This document shows, piece after piece, positions 34,051 to 45,004 of a DNA stretch of 64,000 nucleotides. Position numbers and translations under genes: made by a program. The stretch spans positions 434,001 to 498,000 of the forward strand of contig JAPVLO010000162.1 in assembly GCA_027257055.1 (NCBI GenBank), in the 5' to 3' direction. The notes beneath the pieces were generated by a model, which was not told the origin of the DNA, ran no database searches, and was given only the letters and a program-made list of their open reading frames with translations. How positions within the stretch are numbered: position 1 is the stretch's first letter; every line of letters begins with the position of its first letter. Source of the stretch: Cephalopachus bancanus. Taxonomy: Eukaryota; Chordata; Mammalia; Primates; Tarsiidae.

Positions 34051-34359
34051 TTCTTTTCTTTTCTTTTTTGAGTTGGAGTATCACTCTATCGCCCAGGCTG
34101 GAGTGTAGTGGCACGCTTACGGCCACCACAGCGTCGACCTGCTGGGCTCAGGCGATCCTTCCACCTTAGCCTTCCAAGTAGCTGGAACTACAGGCGTGTA
34201 TTACCATGCCCAGCTAATTTTTGTTGTTGTTGTTATTTATTGTAGAGACTAGGTCTCACCATGTTGCTCAGACAGGTTTTGAACTCACTGGCTCAGACAA
34301 TCCTCTTATCTCAGCCTCCCAAAGTGCTGGGACTACAGGCTTGAGCCACCATGCTTGGC
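34051..34359 (-). mobile_element. Alu with 17-bp target-site duplication
   Basis: GAGTTGGAGTATCACTCTAT to CACCATGCTTGGC, flanked by TGAAAGATAATTTTCTT (34034-34050 and 34360-34376). A GTT microrepeat lies in the linker. Confidence 0.95.
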
Positions 34360-34376
34360 TGAAAGATAATTTTCTT

Positions 34377-35300
34377 ACATATAGTAAAGTATACCATCTT
34401 AAGTGTATAACTCAGAGTTTTTTAAAAAACATATGTGTACATTTACATAACCACTAAAACATCGAGGCAGTGTTGTAGTTGGTTCCTGAATGCCTCTTCC
34501 CTAACAACCACTATTCTGACTTATAGCTTCAGAAATTAGTGTCGCCTATTTTTTAAAAAGGATTTTAGTGAAATATGAGTCACACAACTATAGTTCATCT
34601 ACTTTAAGTACACATTCAGTGATTTTTAATATATTTATGGATTTGTGCATCACTATGATCAAGCTTAGAACATTTTCGTCACACCAAAAAGAAACCTGTT
34701 CCCCTTAGTCTGCCCCTTCCCCCCTCACCTACAGCTTCATTCGTAGGCAACCATCAATCCAATCTGCTTTCTGTCTCTAGAGATTTGCCTGTTCTAGACA
34801 TTTCATATAAATGGAATCACACAGTTTGTGGTACTTGGTGATTGGCTTCTTTGATGTAGTAGCTTCCTTTCAAGGTTCATCCTTGTAACATCTGTCTTTA
34901 CTTCTTTCCTACTTATAGCTGGACAATCTTCTGTTTTTGATATATGCCACGTTTTATCCATTCATCGGCCAGTGGACATTGGGAATGTTTCTACTGTTTT
35001 GGCTATTGTGAATAATGCTATGACAGACATTCATGTTCAAATGTTTGTGGAATCCTAGGGGTATATGATAACTTTATTATTAACCTTTCAAGGAATGACA
35101 TCCAGTTTTAACACATCTTCACCAACGCTTGTTATTGTCTATCTTTTTGATTGTAGTCATCCTGGTGGGTGTAAAGTGATATCTCATTGTGGTTTTGATT
35201 TGCACTTTCTAATGGCTAGTCATGTTGAGTGTCATTTCATCTGCTTGTTGGCCATTCGCATATCCTTGGAGAAATGTCCATTTAAGTCCTTGGGCCGTTT
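34377..35300 (-). mobile_element. Old L1 3' part, antisense
   Basis: CATATAAATGGAATCACACA, GGCTATTGTGAATAATGCTA, GATATCTCATTGTGGTTTTG and TTGGCCATTCGCATATCC appear in the order expected for the antisense ORF2 end and 3' UTR. There is no intact frame. Confidence 0.8.
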
Positions 35301-35960
35301 TTATTTTTTTTTATTTTTAAATTTTTATTTATTTATTTTTGCCCCGTCCAGCCCCCTTTTGACCATTTAAAAACTGAGTACCTTCATTTTAGACATGTGA
35401 CTGCACTGGGTATAGAATTCTTGCCTACTTTTTTTCCATTTTAGATGTATCTCTCTCCATGTCTCTGGATCCTTATTTCTGACAAGAAGTCTTCTGTAAT
35501 TTTTTTACCTTTGTTCCTCTGTATTTAATGTATTCTTTGTCTCTGCTGGCATGCCGTGTTTTCTCCTTCTCTTGCTTTCAGGAGTTTGAATGTGATGCGT
35601 TTAGTATTATTTATTTGCTTACTTGGAGGAGGAGAGGCAGTGACTTCCTCTGTTGCCTTGGTCCACACTGGTCTCCAGCATTTCCATTGACTCTCGTGAT
35701 CCTCCCCTTTCCTGTGGCATTCGTGCTCTGCCTTGTGCCTGTCAGGAGTTGTGCACAACAGGGCTTCTGGTTTGTTTTTTGCCCTTTGCTGAGTGATAGG
35801 AGGCCTCTGGTGATTTTGGTAATATTACAGGTTCATGTCTGTTTTATGCCTGTTCCCTAAGGGTAGAGGTTTTTTCTTTTAGTGCAATAGCAGCTGGTCT
35901 TATCCTGTGCCTTGAGGGGTGACATGGTTTACTGCTCTTCCCTCACAGCCCAAGGCTTTT

Positions 35961-36265
35961 TTTGTTTTTTGTTTTTTTGTTTGTTTGTTTTTTGAGTTGG
36001 AGTCTCACTCTGTCGCCCAGACTTGAGGGCAGTGGCCGTTCCCAGCCACCGCAGCCTCGACCTGCTGGGCTCTGGCTATCCTTCCGCCTCAGCCTTCCAA
36101 GTAGCTGGAACTACAGGCGCGCGCTACCAGGCCCGGCTAGTTTTTTTGATTTATTGTTGGTCTCGCCAAGTTGCCCAGGTGGGTCTCAAACCCGTGGGCT
36201 CAGACAATCCACTCACCTCAGCCTCCCAAAGCAGGGGATTACAGTCTGAGCCACTGAACCTGGCT
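35961..36265 (-). mobile_element. Young-type Alu
   Basis: GAGTTGGAGTCTCACTCTGT, CGTTCCCAGCCACCGCAGCC, ending CTGAGCCACTGAACCTGGC. Exact target-site duplication AGCCCAAGGCTTTT (35947-35960 and 36266-36279). Confidence 0.95.
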
Positions 36266-36481
36266 AGCCCAAGGCTTTTGTTCAGTAGGAGAAAAGGGGT
36301 CAGAGTTTCTTGTACCTTTTTGGCAGCTGAAGCTGCTCCTGTCCTCCAGGACTACACCTTGAAGCATGGTCTCCTGCACTATCTCAGTCTTTCTCTTGAG
36401 TAGTGGAGGAGATTCAGCAGGGGTTGTGAGCCCCCTTGGATCTGTGGGCCCCAGGGGTTTTGTGTGCTCACACTTACCCAC

Positions 36482-36684
36482 GAGCAACCTTGATCACTTG
36501 TTAGTTTCAGCTCAGACTTCTCAGGTGTTGTCTGACCCGTTCTGTCACAGCCCGTTTTGCCTCCTGTCTGAGCAACCTTGATCACTTTGTTAGATGTTGC
36601 AGCTCAGGACTTCTCAGTGTGTTGTCTGGTACCCTGTTTCTTCCTCAGTTCTGTCACAGAGGAGCCAGTGTTTGCCTCCTGTCT
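36482..36684. repeat. Imperfect tandem duplication
   Basis: Unit 1 (36482-36569) and unit 2 (36570-36684) both start GAGCAACCTTGATCACTT and end TTTGCCTCCTGTCT. Unit 2 has extra bases, including CCTGTTTCTTCCTCA and GAGGAGCCAGT. Confidence 0.88.
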
Positions 36685-36951
36685 TTTTGATGATGTCTGT
36701 CCTTAGCTTCCAGTCGGCTTGGTTGTCCTGGGACTTCGACTTTCTAATGCATTTAAGAAAAGTTATTTTGTAGTTTATTTGCTTTTGTGTATTGTTAACT
36801 TGTGGAAAACAATGTTCTTTCAGTCTTTCTGCATCTTAGATATGGAACTCCTCTGGGCTATTTTTATTCTTCATCTATTTTAAGTCCCATGAGATACCAC
36901 TGCTTCACGTGAATGTTCCGTGGATTTGCCCACATATGTAGCTTTTCTGTT

Positions 36952-37053
36952 TTTTTTTTTTTTTGAGTTGGAGTCTCACTCGGTCGCCCAGACTGGAGTG
37001 CAGTGGCCGCTCCCGGCCACTGCCGCAGCGCCTTCCGAGTAGCCGGAATTACA
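36952..37053 (-). mobile_element. Young-type Alu, short and internally deleted
   Basis: Poly-T, GAGTTGGAGTCTCACTCGGT, GGCCGCTCCCGGCCACTGCC, then a jump to CGCCTTCCGAGTAGCCGGAA. Only the right monomer is present, and it lacks about 35 bases. CTTCTGTT at the downstream edge echoes the upstream flank. Confidence 0.85.
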
Positions 37054-37461
37054 GGCTTCTGTTGCTCTTTATTTGCTAAATTCCCATGCTTCCATCAGGA
37101 TTTTTTCCTGAAGAACACTTTTTAGTATTTCCTTCTTTGTGGGTCTGTTGATAATAAACTCTCCTTTTTTGCGGGGGTGGGGGGTATGGAGGATCTTAAA
37201 ATGTATTTATCTTGTTGCATTTTGGAAGGATATTTGTGGGGTATAAAATAGCCATTGTAAATTATTTTCTTTCAGTACTTTGAAGGTAAGATTTTTAGTT
37301 CTCATTGCTTCTACTGAGAAGTCAGCTGTCAGTCTAATTGTTCCCGTAGTTTTGATTTTGTTTTTAGCAGTATGCCTAGGACTGACTTTCTGTCCTTAGA
37401 GTTTGTAGAGTTTCTTAAATCTGTGACTTGATGTCTTTCATCATTTTGGAAATTTCTCATC

Positions 37462-37555
37462 TTTTTTTTTTTTTTGAGACAAGGTCTTGCTCTGTCACCT
37501 AGGCTGCAGTGCAGTTGGTGCAATCATAGCTCACTTCAGCCTTAAAGTCCTGTCA
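37462..37555 (-). mobile_element. Old Alu fragment
   Basis: Poly-T, GAGACAAGGTCTTGCTCTGT, through CATAGCTCACTTCAGCC; about 94 bp. Confidence 0.75.
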
Positions 37556-37840
37556 GCCTTTATTTTAAAATAGTCTTCTGACCCATTTTCTTTTTTCCTT
37601 CTGGAGTTTCAGTTATATGTATGTTAACCCTTTTCACTATGACCTATGTGTCACTTGCATTTTTCTCATTCATTACATTCTAAATTTTTTAAACTTGTGC
37701 GTCAGTCTTTCTAATTTTTCATTGACATGTTATTTAGCATAGTAGCTTTCTCTTTAGTTGTCTCATTTGCTGTTTGACCCTTCGAATTGGTTTTTAATTT
37801 CATTTACTGTGTTTTTCGGTTGTAGATTTTCCATTTGATT

Positions 37841-38144
37841 GTTTTTTTTTTTTTCTGAGTCAGAGTCTCACTCTGTCATCCATCCTGGAGTGCAGTGGCA
37901 CAATCACAGCTCATGGCTCATCACAGCCTTGATCTGCTGGGCTCAGGCAGTCCTCCTACCTCAGCCTCCTGAGCAGCTGAGACTATAGATGTATGTCACC
38001 ACACTCAGTTATTTTTTGATTTTTTTGTAGAGACAAGGTCTCATTGTGTTGCCTAGGCTGGTCTCGAACTCATGGGCTCAAGCAATCCTTCTGTGTTGGG
38101 CTCCCAAAATGCTGGGATTACAGGTGTGAACTACTGTGCCCAGC
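37841..38144 (-). mobile_element. Older AluJ-like element
   Basis: CTGAGTCAGAGTCTCACTCT to CTACTGTGCCCAGCC, with a small TCATGGCTCATC duplication. Confidence 0.88.
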
Positions 38145-38339
38145 CTGATTCTTTTTTACAGGTTCTATTTCTTTTCTTTTTTTGTTTTTTCTTTATGTGT
38201 GTGTATGTGCACCATAATGGTCTTATTTATTTATTTCCTTTTTATAGATTCTATTTCTTAATGGAAATTTCCAGTATGTCTTCTAATTCTTTGAGTATAT
38301 TAATCAGCTATTGAGTTGTTTTCCCCAACTGTTGATGTT

Positions 38340-38670
38340 TTTAACCTTTTAGAAATAAATTGCTGACTGTTTGATACTCTCCCTCTGACATATTTCCACA
38401 TATATCTTGTAAGAACAAGATTATTTTCTAAACTAAACTAAAACCATTGTCAACACTCAAGAAATTTAGCATTGATGCAACGGAATTATCTCATATACAG
38501 TCAATATCCACATTTGTCTCATTGTTCTAGTTGTAGATTTCTAGCTTTTTAAAATTTTATTTACCCTAATCTAGGATCCTTCAAGGATAATGCACTGGTT
38601 TTAGTTCTTATGTCTCTTTAGTTATCTGTGTATTTTTTTCTTTTATGTTAGTGGCATTAAATAACAAATT
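38340..38670. other. Intron 1 stretch, nothing certain
   Basis: AT-rich; AACACTCAAGAAATTTAGCA and GTCAATATCCACATTTGTCT hint at old L1 but are not conclusive. Confidence 0.35.
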
Positions 38671-38673
38671 CAA

Positions 38674-38950
<277 letters not shown>

Positions 38951-39067
38951 ATTACAATATGGATGATAATATGCCACTTTTAGGGAATCACATCACGAGT
39001 CACATAAAATCTGATTTGTCCAGATTTGGTGGTAAGTTTTATTACTTTGGTTAAGATATCAGTTATT

Positions 39068-39226
39068 GGCCATTGCCTTGGTAGACTCTGGTGTGGCCGT
39101 GTGCTCTTTGAGCCATGGCTGTCGCCATGCTTCCTGGCTTTGGCCCCCTCCCCCACCTTAGGAAGGTGAATATTCTCTCTCCCTTCTCTTTCTTGCTCTA
39201 ATTTATCTTTAAATAAACTTTAAAAA
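39068..39226 (+). mobile_element. Non-Alu retroposon family A, copy 2
   Basis: It starts GGCCATTGCCTTGGTAGACT, contains GGCCGTGTGCTCTTTGAGCC and CATGCTTCCTGGCTTTGGCC, turns C/T-rich, and ends AAATAAACTTTAAAAAAA. An exact 15-bp target-site duplication AAGATATCAGTTATT lies at 39053-39067 and 39227-39241. This is the sense-strand copy and defines the 5' boundary well. Confidence 0.88.
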
Positions 39227-39241
39227 AAGATATCAGTTATT

Positions 39242-39478
39242 CTAGTCTTTGATAATTTTATTGTCTACATAGGTTATTTTCTGTTGTCTGTGTTTTTCTG
39301 GTTGTTGTCAGTTTAGCTTTTGTTTGGTAGGTGCTGGATATATTGTTTATGAAAAGTTGAGGAGATAAATAAATGATATTTTCCTCCTGAGATAATTTTC
39401 ATTTACTTCTGGTATGTCTTTGTAATAGGGACAGATCCCTTTACATCAAGAAAGAATTGAAGAAATTTTAAACTGTTT
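39242..39478. other. Intron 1 stretch, L1-like at best
   Basis: TTTCTGGTTGTTGTCAGTTT and GTTTGGTAGGTGCTGGATAT loosely resemble old L1; not assigned. Confidence 0.3.
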
Positions 39479-39480
39479 CA

Positions 39481-39583
39481 AGTTTTTTTAAAAGACGGGG
39501 TCTCGCAGTGTTGCTCAGGTTGGCCTTGAACTCCTGACCTCAGCCTCTGGAGTGACTGGGATTACAGGCATGCACTGCACATA
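39481..39583 (-). mobile_element. Alu left-monomer fragment
   Basis: AAGACGGGGTCTCGCAGTGT to ACAGGCATGCACTGCAC, with an internal deletion. Confidence 0.7.
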
Positions 39584-39757
39584 TCCTGAAAGGTTCTTTG
39601 TTGGAGGTATTTAATCTTTCCTGGTTTGGCTGGAGAAGTGGCATAATACCAGATAGACTGTTATAACCAAAGTTAAAACACCTGATGAATAATAGGAGCA
39701 TGGTAGTGTCAGGTTGTTTAGGGAGCATATGGGCATAAAACTAACTCCTGTGTTTTC

Positions 39758-40058
39758 TTTTCTTTTTTTTTTTTTTTTTGAGTTGGAGTCTCACTCTGTC
39801 GCCCAGCCTGGAGTGCAGTGGCCGCTCCCGGCCACCGCAGCCTCGACCTGCTGGGCTCCGGCGATCCTTCCACCTCAGTCTTCCGAGTAGCTGGAACTAC
39901 AGGCGCGTGCTACCACGCCCGGCTGATTTTTTGATTTATTGTAGAGATGAGGTCTCGCCGAGTTGCCCAGGTGGGTCTCGAACCCACGGGCTCAGACAAT
40001 TCACTCACCTCAGCTTCCCAAGGCGTGGGATTACAGGCTGAGCCACCGAGCCCGGCTG
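39758..40058 (-). mobile_element. Young-type Alu
   Basis: GAGTTGGAGTCTCACTCTGT, GGCCGCTCCCGGCCACCGCA, ending CTGAGCCACCGAGCCCGGC. Exact target-site duplication ACTCCTGTGTTTTC (39744-39757 and 40059-40072). It is one of the best-preserved copies in the window. Confidence 0.96.
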
Positions 40059-40072
40059 ACTCCTGTGTTTTC

Positions 40073-40890
40073 AAAAGCTCTGCTCCTTTAAAAATTTTAT
40101 AGAAAGAATCTTACAAGATCACATTACTTTTTAAAAAACTGTGTATCCTGGAGATCTTTACATATTAAAAGTGCAAATTCTTTTTTTATAAAAAGGCAAT
40201 TACAAAGGATACTTTAAAAATATTCAAACATCATTAAAAATACTTGAAAAATAAGTCTCCTTTGCATCCCCACCCCTCAAGCTTACAGGTTTTGCATCTG
40301 CACCCTCAAATTTACTAGTTTGTATGGTTGCAAGTTGATTTGTTTTTTGGTTCTGCCCTTCGTTTTTGAGATCTCTACTTTTAAGAAGTAGACATGTTTA
40401 AATCAGAAACATAGATAACTAAGAATGACATAGTTAGTTTTTTTTCTTTCCTGGTTTCTGCCATTCAGACTACAGCATAACAGGGCACCGCACAATGAAT
40501 TTTTCCCCCAAGGGTCCTGAGCTAGTAGTTGACAGTTCTGTTTTAGTTGGAAGAAAGATTTTATACTAGTTCAGTTTAATAGACAACGTTGGAGTTTTTT
40601 TGGTTTTCTGTTTTGTTTTTTAAACACAGATACTGAAAACCATGCAACAAATTGTATAACTTAGTAATTTACTATATGTGTATGTCCTTGTAGCCACCAC
40701 CCAAGCCAGAAAATAGAACTTGACTGGCCACTTCGAAAGCTTTTGTGCCCTATTTGACGTAACTGCTTTCCTTTCCCTAAAGGTAACCACTGTCTTTTTA
40801 TAGTAATCCTTTTTTAGTATGTCTTTATAGCTTTTTTACCCAGTGAGCAGCCTCACACTTTGTAATTGAGTCTTGCTGCTTTGTATTTTT
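40073..40890. other. Intron 1 stretch, partly L1-like
   Basis: CCACCCAAGCCAGAAAATAG and GTAACCACTGTCTTTTTATA (about 40695-40800) resemble old antisense L1. The rest is unrecognised. Confidence 0.35.
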
Positions 40891-40899
40891 TAAAATATG

Positions 40900-41380
40900 T
40901 TCTTTGAGCATCAGTCTGCAGATTCTCTTTCTCAGTCATTTATTAAACTGTTGATGTATTTGGCCCATCTGAACTGTAGTTTCCCATGTGGATTTTGCTG
41001 ATTGCATTGTTCTGCAGTTCTGCTCTCCTTTGTATTTTCTGCAAATTGGCAGCTGGCTTCAGAGGCTTGGTGAGACACAGATTTGATCCCCTTGTCATTG
41101 CGGTGTCTTGTTCGTTCATCAAGAGGCACATAATATTTGGTTGTCTGTCTGTTCTGATTGTCTACCACAGGTCAGGAATTTGAACAGGGCTCAGTGGATG
41201 ATGACTGTCCTTGGGTCATCCATTTGGTGGTTGACCTGGTCTGGAGGTTTCAAGACGGCTCCGTTTACAGGCCTGACGCTCTGTAGGAATGGCTGGAAGA
41301 CTGGGCTCAGCTGGGCCTCCTGGATTTTTCTGTGCTAGTCTTGGGGCCTTTCTTTGCACATTATCTCACCAGCAAAATAG
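40900..41380. other. Old repeat, family not certain
   Basis: AACTGTAGTTTCCCATGTGG and AAGAGGCACATAATATTTGG look like an old interspersed element, possibly an L1 3' UTR. No coding sequence is recognisable. Confidence 0.35.
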
Positions 41381-41391
41381 TCTTAAGTTCT

Positions 41392-41594
41392 ATTTTTTTT
41401 TGTTGTTATTGAGAAAGCAGGATTTATTGAGAGGACGGAAAAGCCCCACAGCGGGAGGGGACCTGAAGGGTCTTACATGGCAGTTGGCCTTCCTCAGAGT
41501 GATGTTCAGGATACCAAGGTAGAGGCTCAGAGCTTCTTTCAGCTTAACTTCAAAATCCCAGAATGTCACTTTTGCCATATTCTACCAGGTAAGC
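41392..41594 (-). mobile_element. Non-Alu retroposon family B, copy 1
   Basis: On the minus strand the 3' part reads ACCCTTCAGGTCCCCTCCCG, then CTCAATAAATCCTGCTTTCT and an A-rich tail. The 5' part (GCAAAAGTGACATTCTGGGA ... GGCCAACTGCCATGTAAG) is not shared with copy 2. AAGTTCT occurs on both sides (41385-41391 and 41595-41601) as a weak target-site duplication. A 62-codon frame runs through it (41390-41578), without a recognisable domain. The AATAAA and tail point to retroposition of a Pol II transcript. Confidence 0.65.
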
Positions 41595-41855
41595 AAGTTC
41601 TTAAAGGCTAAACCTGATTTGAGGGGAGGGAAAGCAGATTTGTCTTTCAGTGTAGGATCAGCACCATATTCGCAGCTAATCTTTTAACCTGCCTCATTCT
41701 TTTTGTGTGATGTAATCAGCTGTTGCTGCTCAGTGCTGAGAACCATCACTTGTTTATGGACTGCAAAGTGGTGATACTTTACATCTGTCATTTCTTTTTT
41801 ACTTATTTGTTAGACTACTTATGCAATGAGACCCTTCTCACCTGCTGTAAGGTTT

Positions 41856-42047
41856 TCTTTATTTTTTTTAGATTAGAAAATATAGTTTATTTAAAAGTTA
41901 ATTAATAGGAGCGCCAACTTTCATAAAACAGCTTCTAGGAGAAAAAAAAAAAAGAAAAATGTTAGAGAGAAGATTCACCTCCCCAAGGTGGGGGCGGGGC
42001 AGAGCCCAAAGAGCACATGGCTACACCAGAGTCTAGCAAAGCATTAC
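41856..42047 (-). mobile_element. Non-Alu retroposon family A, copy 3
   Basis: On the minus strand it starts AATGCTTTGCTAGACTCTGG, contains CATGTGCTCTTTGGGCTCTG, and ends AAATAAACTATATTTTCTAA plus an A tail. Exact 15-bp target-site duplication CCTGCTGTAAGGTTT (41841-41855 and 42048-42062). Compared with copies 1 and 2 it lacks the middle GCTGTGGCCATG...GGCTTTGGCCCC part but has about 60 extra bases before the AATAAA. Confidence 0.86.
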
Positions 42048-42062
42048 CCTGCTGTAAGGTTT

Positions 42063-42660
42063 CTAGTGGTATGGTTTATGTAGGAAAACCAGGATAAATG
42101 TGTGATCGTTTCCTTTTAAAATGGTGAGTTTATGTCTGCTTGTAATCGTGACCATGTCTCCTGTGGTGGCCAGTTTTTTTTTTTTTTTTATCTTTTACGA
42201 ATTCTCATAGACTTCAGTATATGTGATAATTTGAATCCCTTGTTGAATCCTTAATTATTCTGTCTTTGGCCAGTTGGTTGCCTCATTCAGTTGGCTCCTC
42301 AGTACTTTTGAGATGCTTCTTAGTTTTAGATAAGTTCTGTTCTTTCTAATATAGCAAGATGTATCATAGGCACATCTGTATGTCCCTTCAGACCTTGAAT
42401 CTGCTGTTTCTTCAAGGAACGTTGATTTCTTTTAGTGGGAAATTGAATTTAAAGACCACTATTATGGGCATTAGGGATGCAAATTGTTATTGGGTTGGAC
42501 AGTTGTATTTAGGGCTTTTGGTGGATAGAACTAGAGAATAATATATATTTTATAATCTATTATAAACTATACACATGTGTGCATCTGTGTATATGTACAC
42601 ATGTAGATAATTAGGTATATAAATAATAAGTATATAGATAACATTTATTTAAAGTAAAAT
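42063..42660. other. Intron 1 stretch, nothing recognised
   Basis: AT-rich with a degenerate (ATAT/ACAC) stretch near 42540-42620. Confidence 0.4.
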
Positions 42661-42663
42661 ATT

Positions 42664-42880
42664 GGCCGGGCATGGTGGCTCATGCCTGTAATCCCAGCAC
42701 CTTTGCGAGGCTGAGGTGGGAGAACTGCTTGAGTCTAGGAGTTTGAGACCAGCTTGGGCAACATCGCAAGACCTTGTCTCTACAAAAAACAAAAAAAATT
42801 ATCCAGATGTGGTGGCGCATGCCTGTAGTCCCAGCTGCTGGGGAGGCTGAGGCAAACTGATTCAAAAAATTAAAAAAAGA
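42664..42880 (+). mobile_element. Older AluJ-like element, 3' truncated
   Basis: GGCCGGGCATGGTGGCTCAT through CAGCTGCTGGGGAGGCTGAG, then an abrupt A-rich end. Confidence 0.88.
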
Positions 42881-43781
42881 TAAACTACTTCATGAATTTA
42901 TACTGATATTTCTAATATCAAATTCAGCACTACAGGTGTTTGACTTAAGCTGTTCTGTAGTTTGTTTATATTTCCTTTCTTCCATCCTAAGAATCTAGGA
43001 TGTCAGAGACACAGAGGGCAATAGGATCAGAAAGTCTCATTATTACTCAGTTACTTTGTCCCACATGAACATGCAGTAGCCTCTGACTAGCAATGGTCTG
43101 ACTAGCACAACGGTCATCATTCTGCATACTGAAAACAGTTACATTTATTTTTGCATATGCTCTCTCCTGTCTTCTCCATTCTGTAACAGCTATACTGTAT
43201 CTATACCATCAAAGCATGCCATTATATACCATTTCTTTTCCTTTTAATCCTCATTTACTTAGTTATTGTTGTAAGCTAAATGTTTAATATTCATGTCCAG
43301 CTCTTATGCCTTGTACTCTCTAACAGTTTGGTTGTCCAAAGCTCGCTCTTTTTTTAAGCATAATGTTTAGTAAGGGTTTATGGGAGTAATCTCTGAGTTT
43401 TTGCATGTAACAGTTTGTGGCCTTTGTAATTGACAATCTGTTTGACTTGACATAAATATTTGTCACATTGTTTCTTAGGATATCTTCAGCATGCTATTTT
43501 CTTCTGCTGTGAAATGTTTAGTTCAAAGTAGATGATAATCTGTTTTTTTCCCTGTAAATCACTTGCCCTTTTTATTTAGATGTCCAACTTAGTTATTTTT
43601 TCTTTATTAATTTTTCTAGATTATTTCTTGATATTGGCTGTTCTGGGATGATATTTTTAGATACATGATATGCACTTTCAATGTGTAAGTTAGTGTCTGT
43701 GTCCTTACCCCAATTTCAGTAATATCTTCTTGAATTATGGTTTTTGATTATGTTTCCGTTTCCTTGTTTTTATTTTCTTCT
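42881..43781. other. Intron 1 stretch, nothing certain
   Basis: AT-rich. The last 250 bases may be old antisense L1. No coding signal. Confidence 0.4.
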
Positions 43782-43793
43782 TCAAGGATTCTT

Positions 43794-44084
43794 TTTTTTT
43801 TTTTTTTTGAGTTGGAGTCTCACTCTGTCGCCCAGACTGGAGTGCAGTGGCCGCTCCTGGCCACCGCAGCCTTGACCTGCTGGGCTCCAGTGATCCTTTC
43901 GCCTCAGCCTTCCAAGTAGCTGGAACTACAGGCGCGCGCTACCACGCCCGGCTACTTTTTGATTTATTGTAGAGACGAGGTCTTGCCAAGTTGCCCAGGT
44001 GGGTCTCGAACCCGCCGGCTCAGGCAATCCACTCACCTCAGCCTCCCAAAGGCGCGGGATTACAGGCTGAGCCACTGAGCCAGC
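43794..44084 (-). mobile_element. Young-type Alu
   Basis: GAGTTGGAGTCTCACTCTGT, GGCCGCTCCTGGCCACCGCA, ending GGCTGAGCCACTGAGCCAGC. Exact target-site duplication TCAAGGATTCTT (43782-43793 and 44085-44096). Confidence 0.95.
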
Positions 44085-44195
44085 TCAAGGATTCTTATTA
44101 TCTCGATATTAAGTCTTCTTTGCCTAACTTCAATATTTGTCACTTTCCCTTGAATCTTTTTCCTCTTAATTCCATTATTTAAAAAATGTTCTGGT

Positions 44196-44490
44196 CCAAG
44201 TTCATGGCTCACACCTATAATCTCATCACTTTGGGAGGCTGAGGCAGGAGAATCACTTGAAGCTAGGAGTTCAAAAATAGCCTGGGCAACATAGCACAAA
44301 AAAAAAAAAAAAAAAAAAAAATTAACCAGGCGTGGTGGCATGCACCTATATAGTCCCAGCTACTTGAAAGGCTAAGGCAGAAGGATTGCCTGAGCCCAGG
44401 AGATCAAGGCTCCAGTGAACAGTGATTGTCCTAGCTGCACTCCAGCCTGGGTGACAGAGAGAGACCCTCACTCAAAATAAATAAATAAAA
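44196..44490 (+). mobile_element. Older AluJ-like element
   Basis: CCAAGTTCATGGCTCACACC to GAGACCCTCACTC and an AAATAAATAAAATAAA tail; a long A run replaces the end of the left monomer. Confidence 0.88.
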
Positions 44491-44698
44491 TAAAAGAATT
44501 TTCTTTTCACTTTCTGTTTGTCTTAAAACATATGATGTATTTAGTCACATGTGAAATTTCTGTTTAGTTTTTGTCTCTGAAGGAATTTTTTTCTTTAATT
44601 TTTAATTTTTTTCTGAAAATTTCCTTTACATCTTTGCTCTTCTATATCTTGTATCATTTTCTTGATGGCTTTTTAACTCAGTTTGAAATAGTAGGCTC

Positions 44699-44995
44699 TT
44701 TTTTTTTTTTTTTTGAGTTGGAGTCTCACTCTGTTGCCCAGGCTGGAGTGCAGTGGCACACTCGTGGCTGCTGCAGCCTCAACCTTCTGGACTCAGGCAG
44801 TCCTTCCGCCTCAGCCTTGCAAGTAGCTGGAACTACAGGCGCCACCATGCCTGGCTAATTTTTTAAAATATTTATTGTAGAGATGAGGTCTTGCCAAATT
44901 GCCCAGGCTGGTCTCAAACCTGTGGGCTCAGGCAGTCCTCTCACCTCAGCCTACCAAAGTGCTGGGATTATAGGTGTAAGCCACCGTGCCTGGCC
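44699..44995 (-). mobile_element. Alu
   Basis: Poly-T, GAGTTGGAGTCTCACTCTGT to CCACCGTGCCTGGCC. AGTAGGCT occurs on both sides. Confidence 0.93.
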
Positions 44996-45004
44996 AGTAG
45001 GCTT

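Larger units (their letters stand above)
35301..36720 (-). mobile_element. Possible old L1/HAL1-like 5' region, antisense, split by an Alu
   Basis: CTGGGTATAGAATTCTTGCC, GACAAGAAGTCTTCTGTAAT and the following C/T-rich segment resemble the antisense 5' part of old L1 elements. This is weak. An imperfect tandem duplication lies at 36482-36684. Confidence 0.4.
37095..38340 (-). mobile_element. Old L1-like sequence, antisense, split by Alus
   Basis: GAGAAGTCAGCTGTCAGTCT, GTTTTGATTTTGTTTTTAGC and GATGTCTTTCATCATTTTGG follow the order seen in antisense old L1/HAL1. Alus at 37462-37555 and 37841-38144 interrupt it. Confidence 0.5.

Noticed and set aside
41390..41578. 62-codon minus-strand frame
   Set aside because: It runs through retroposon family B into the A tail; better seen as part of a retroposed RNA than a gene.
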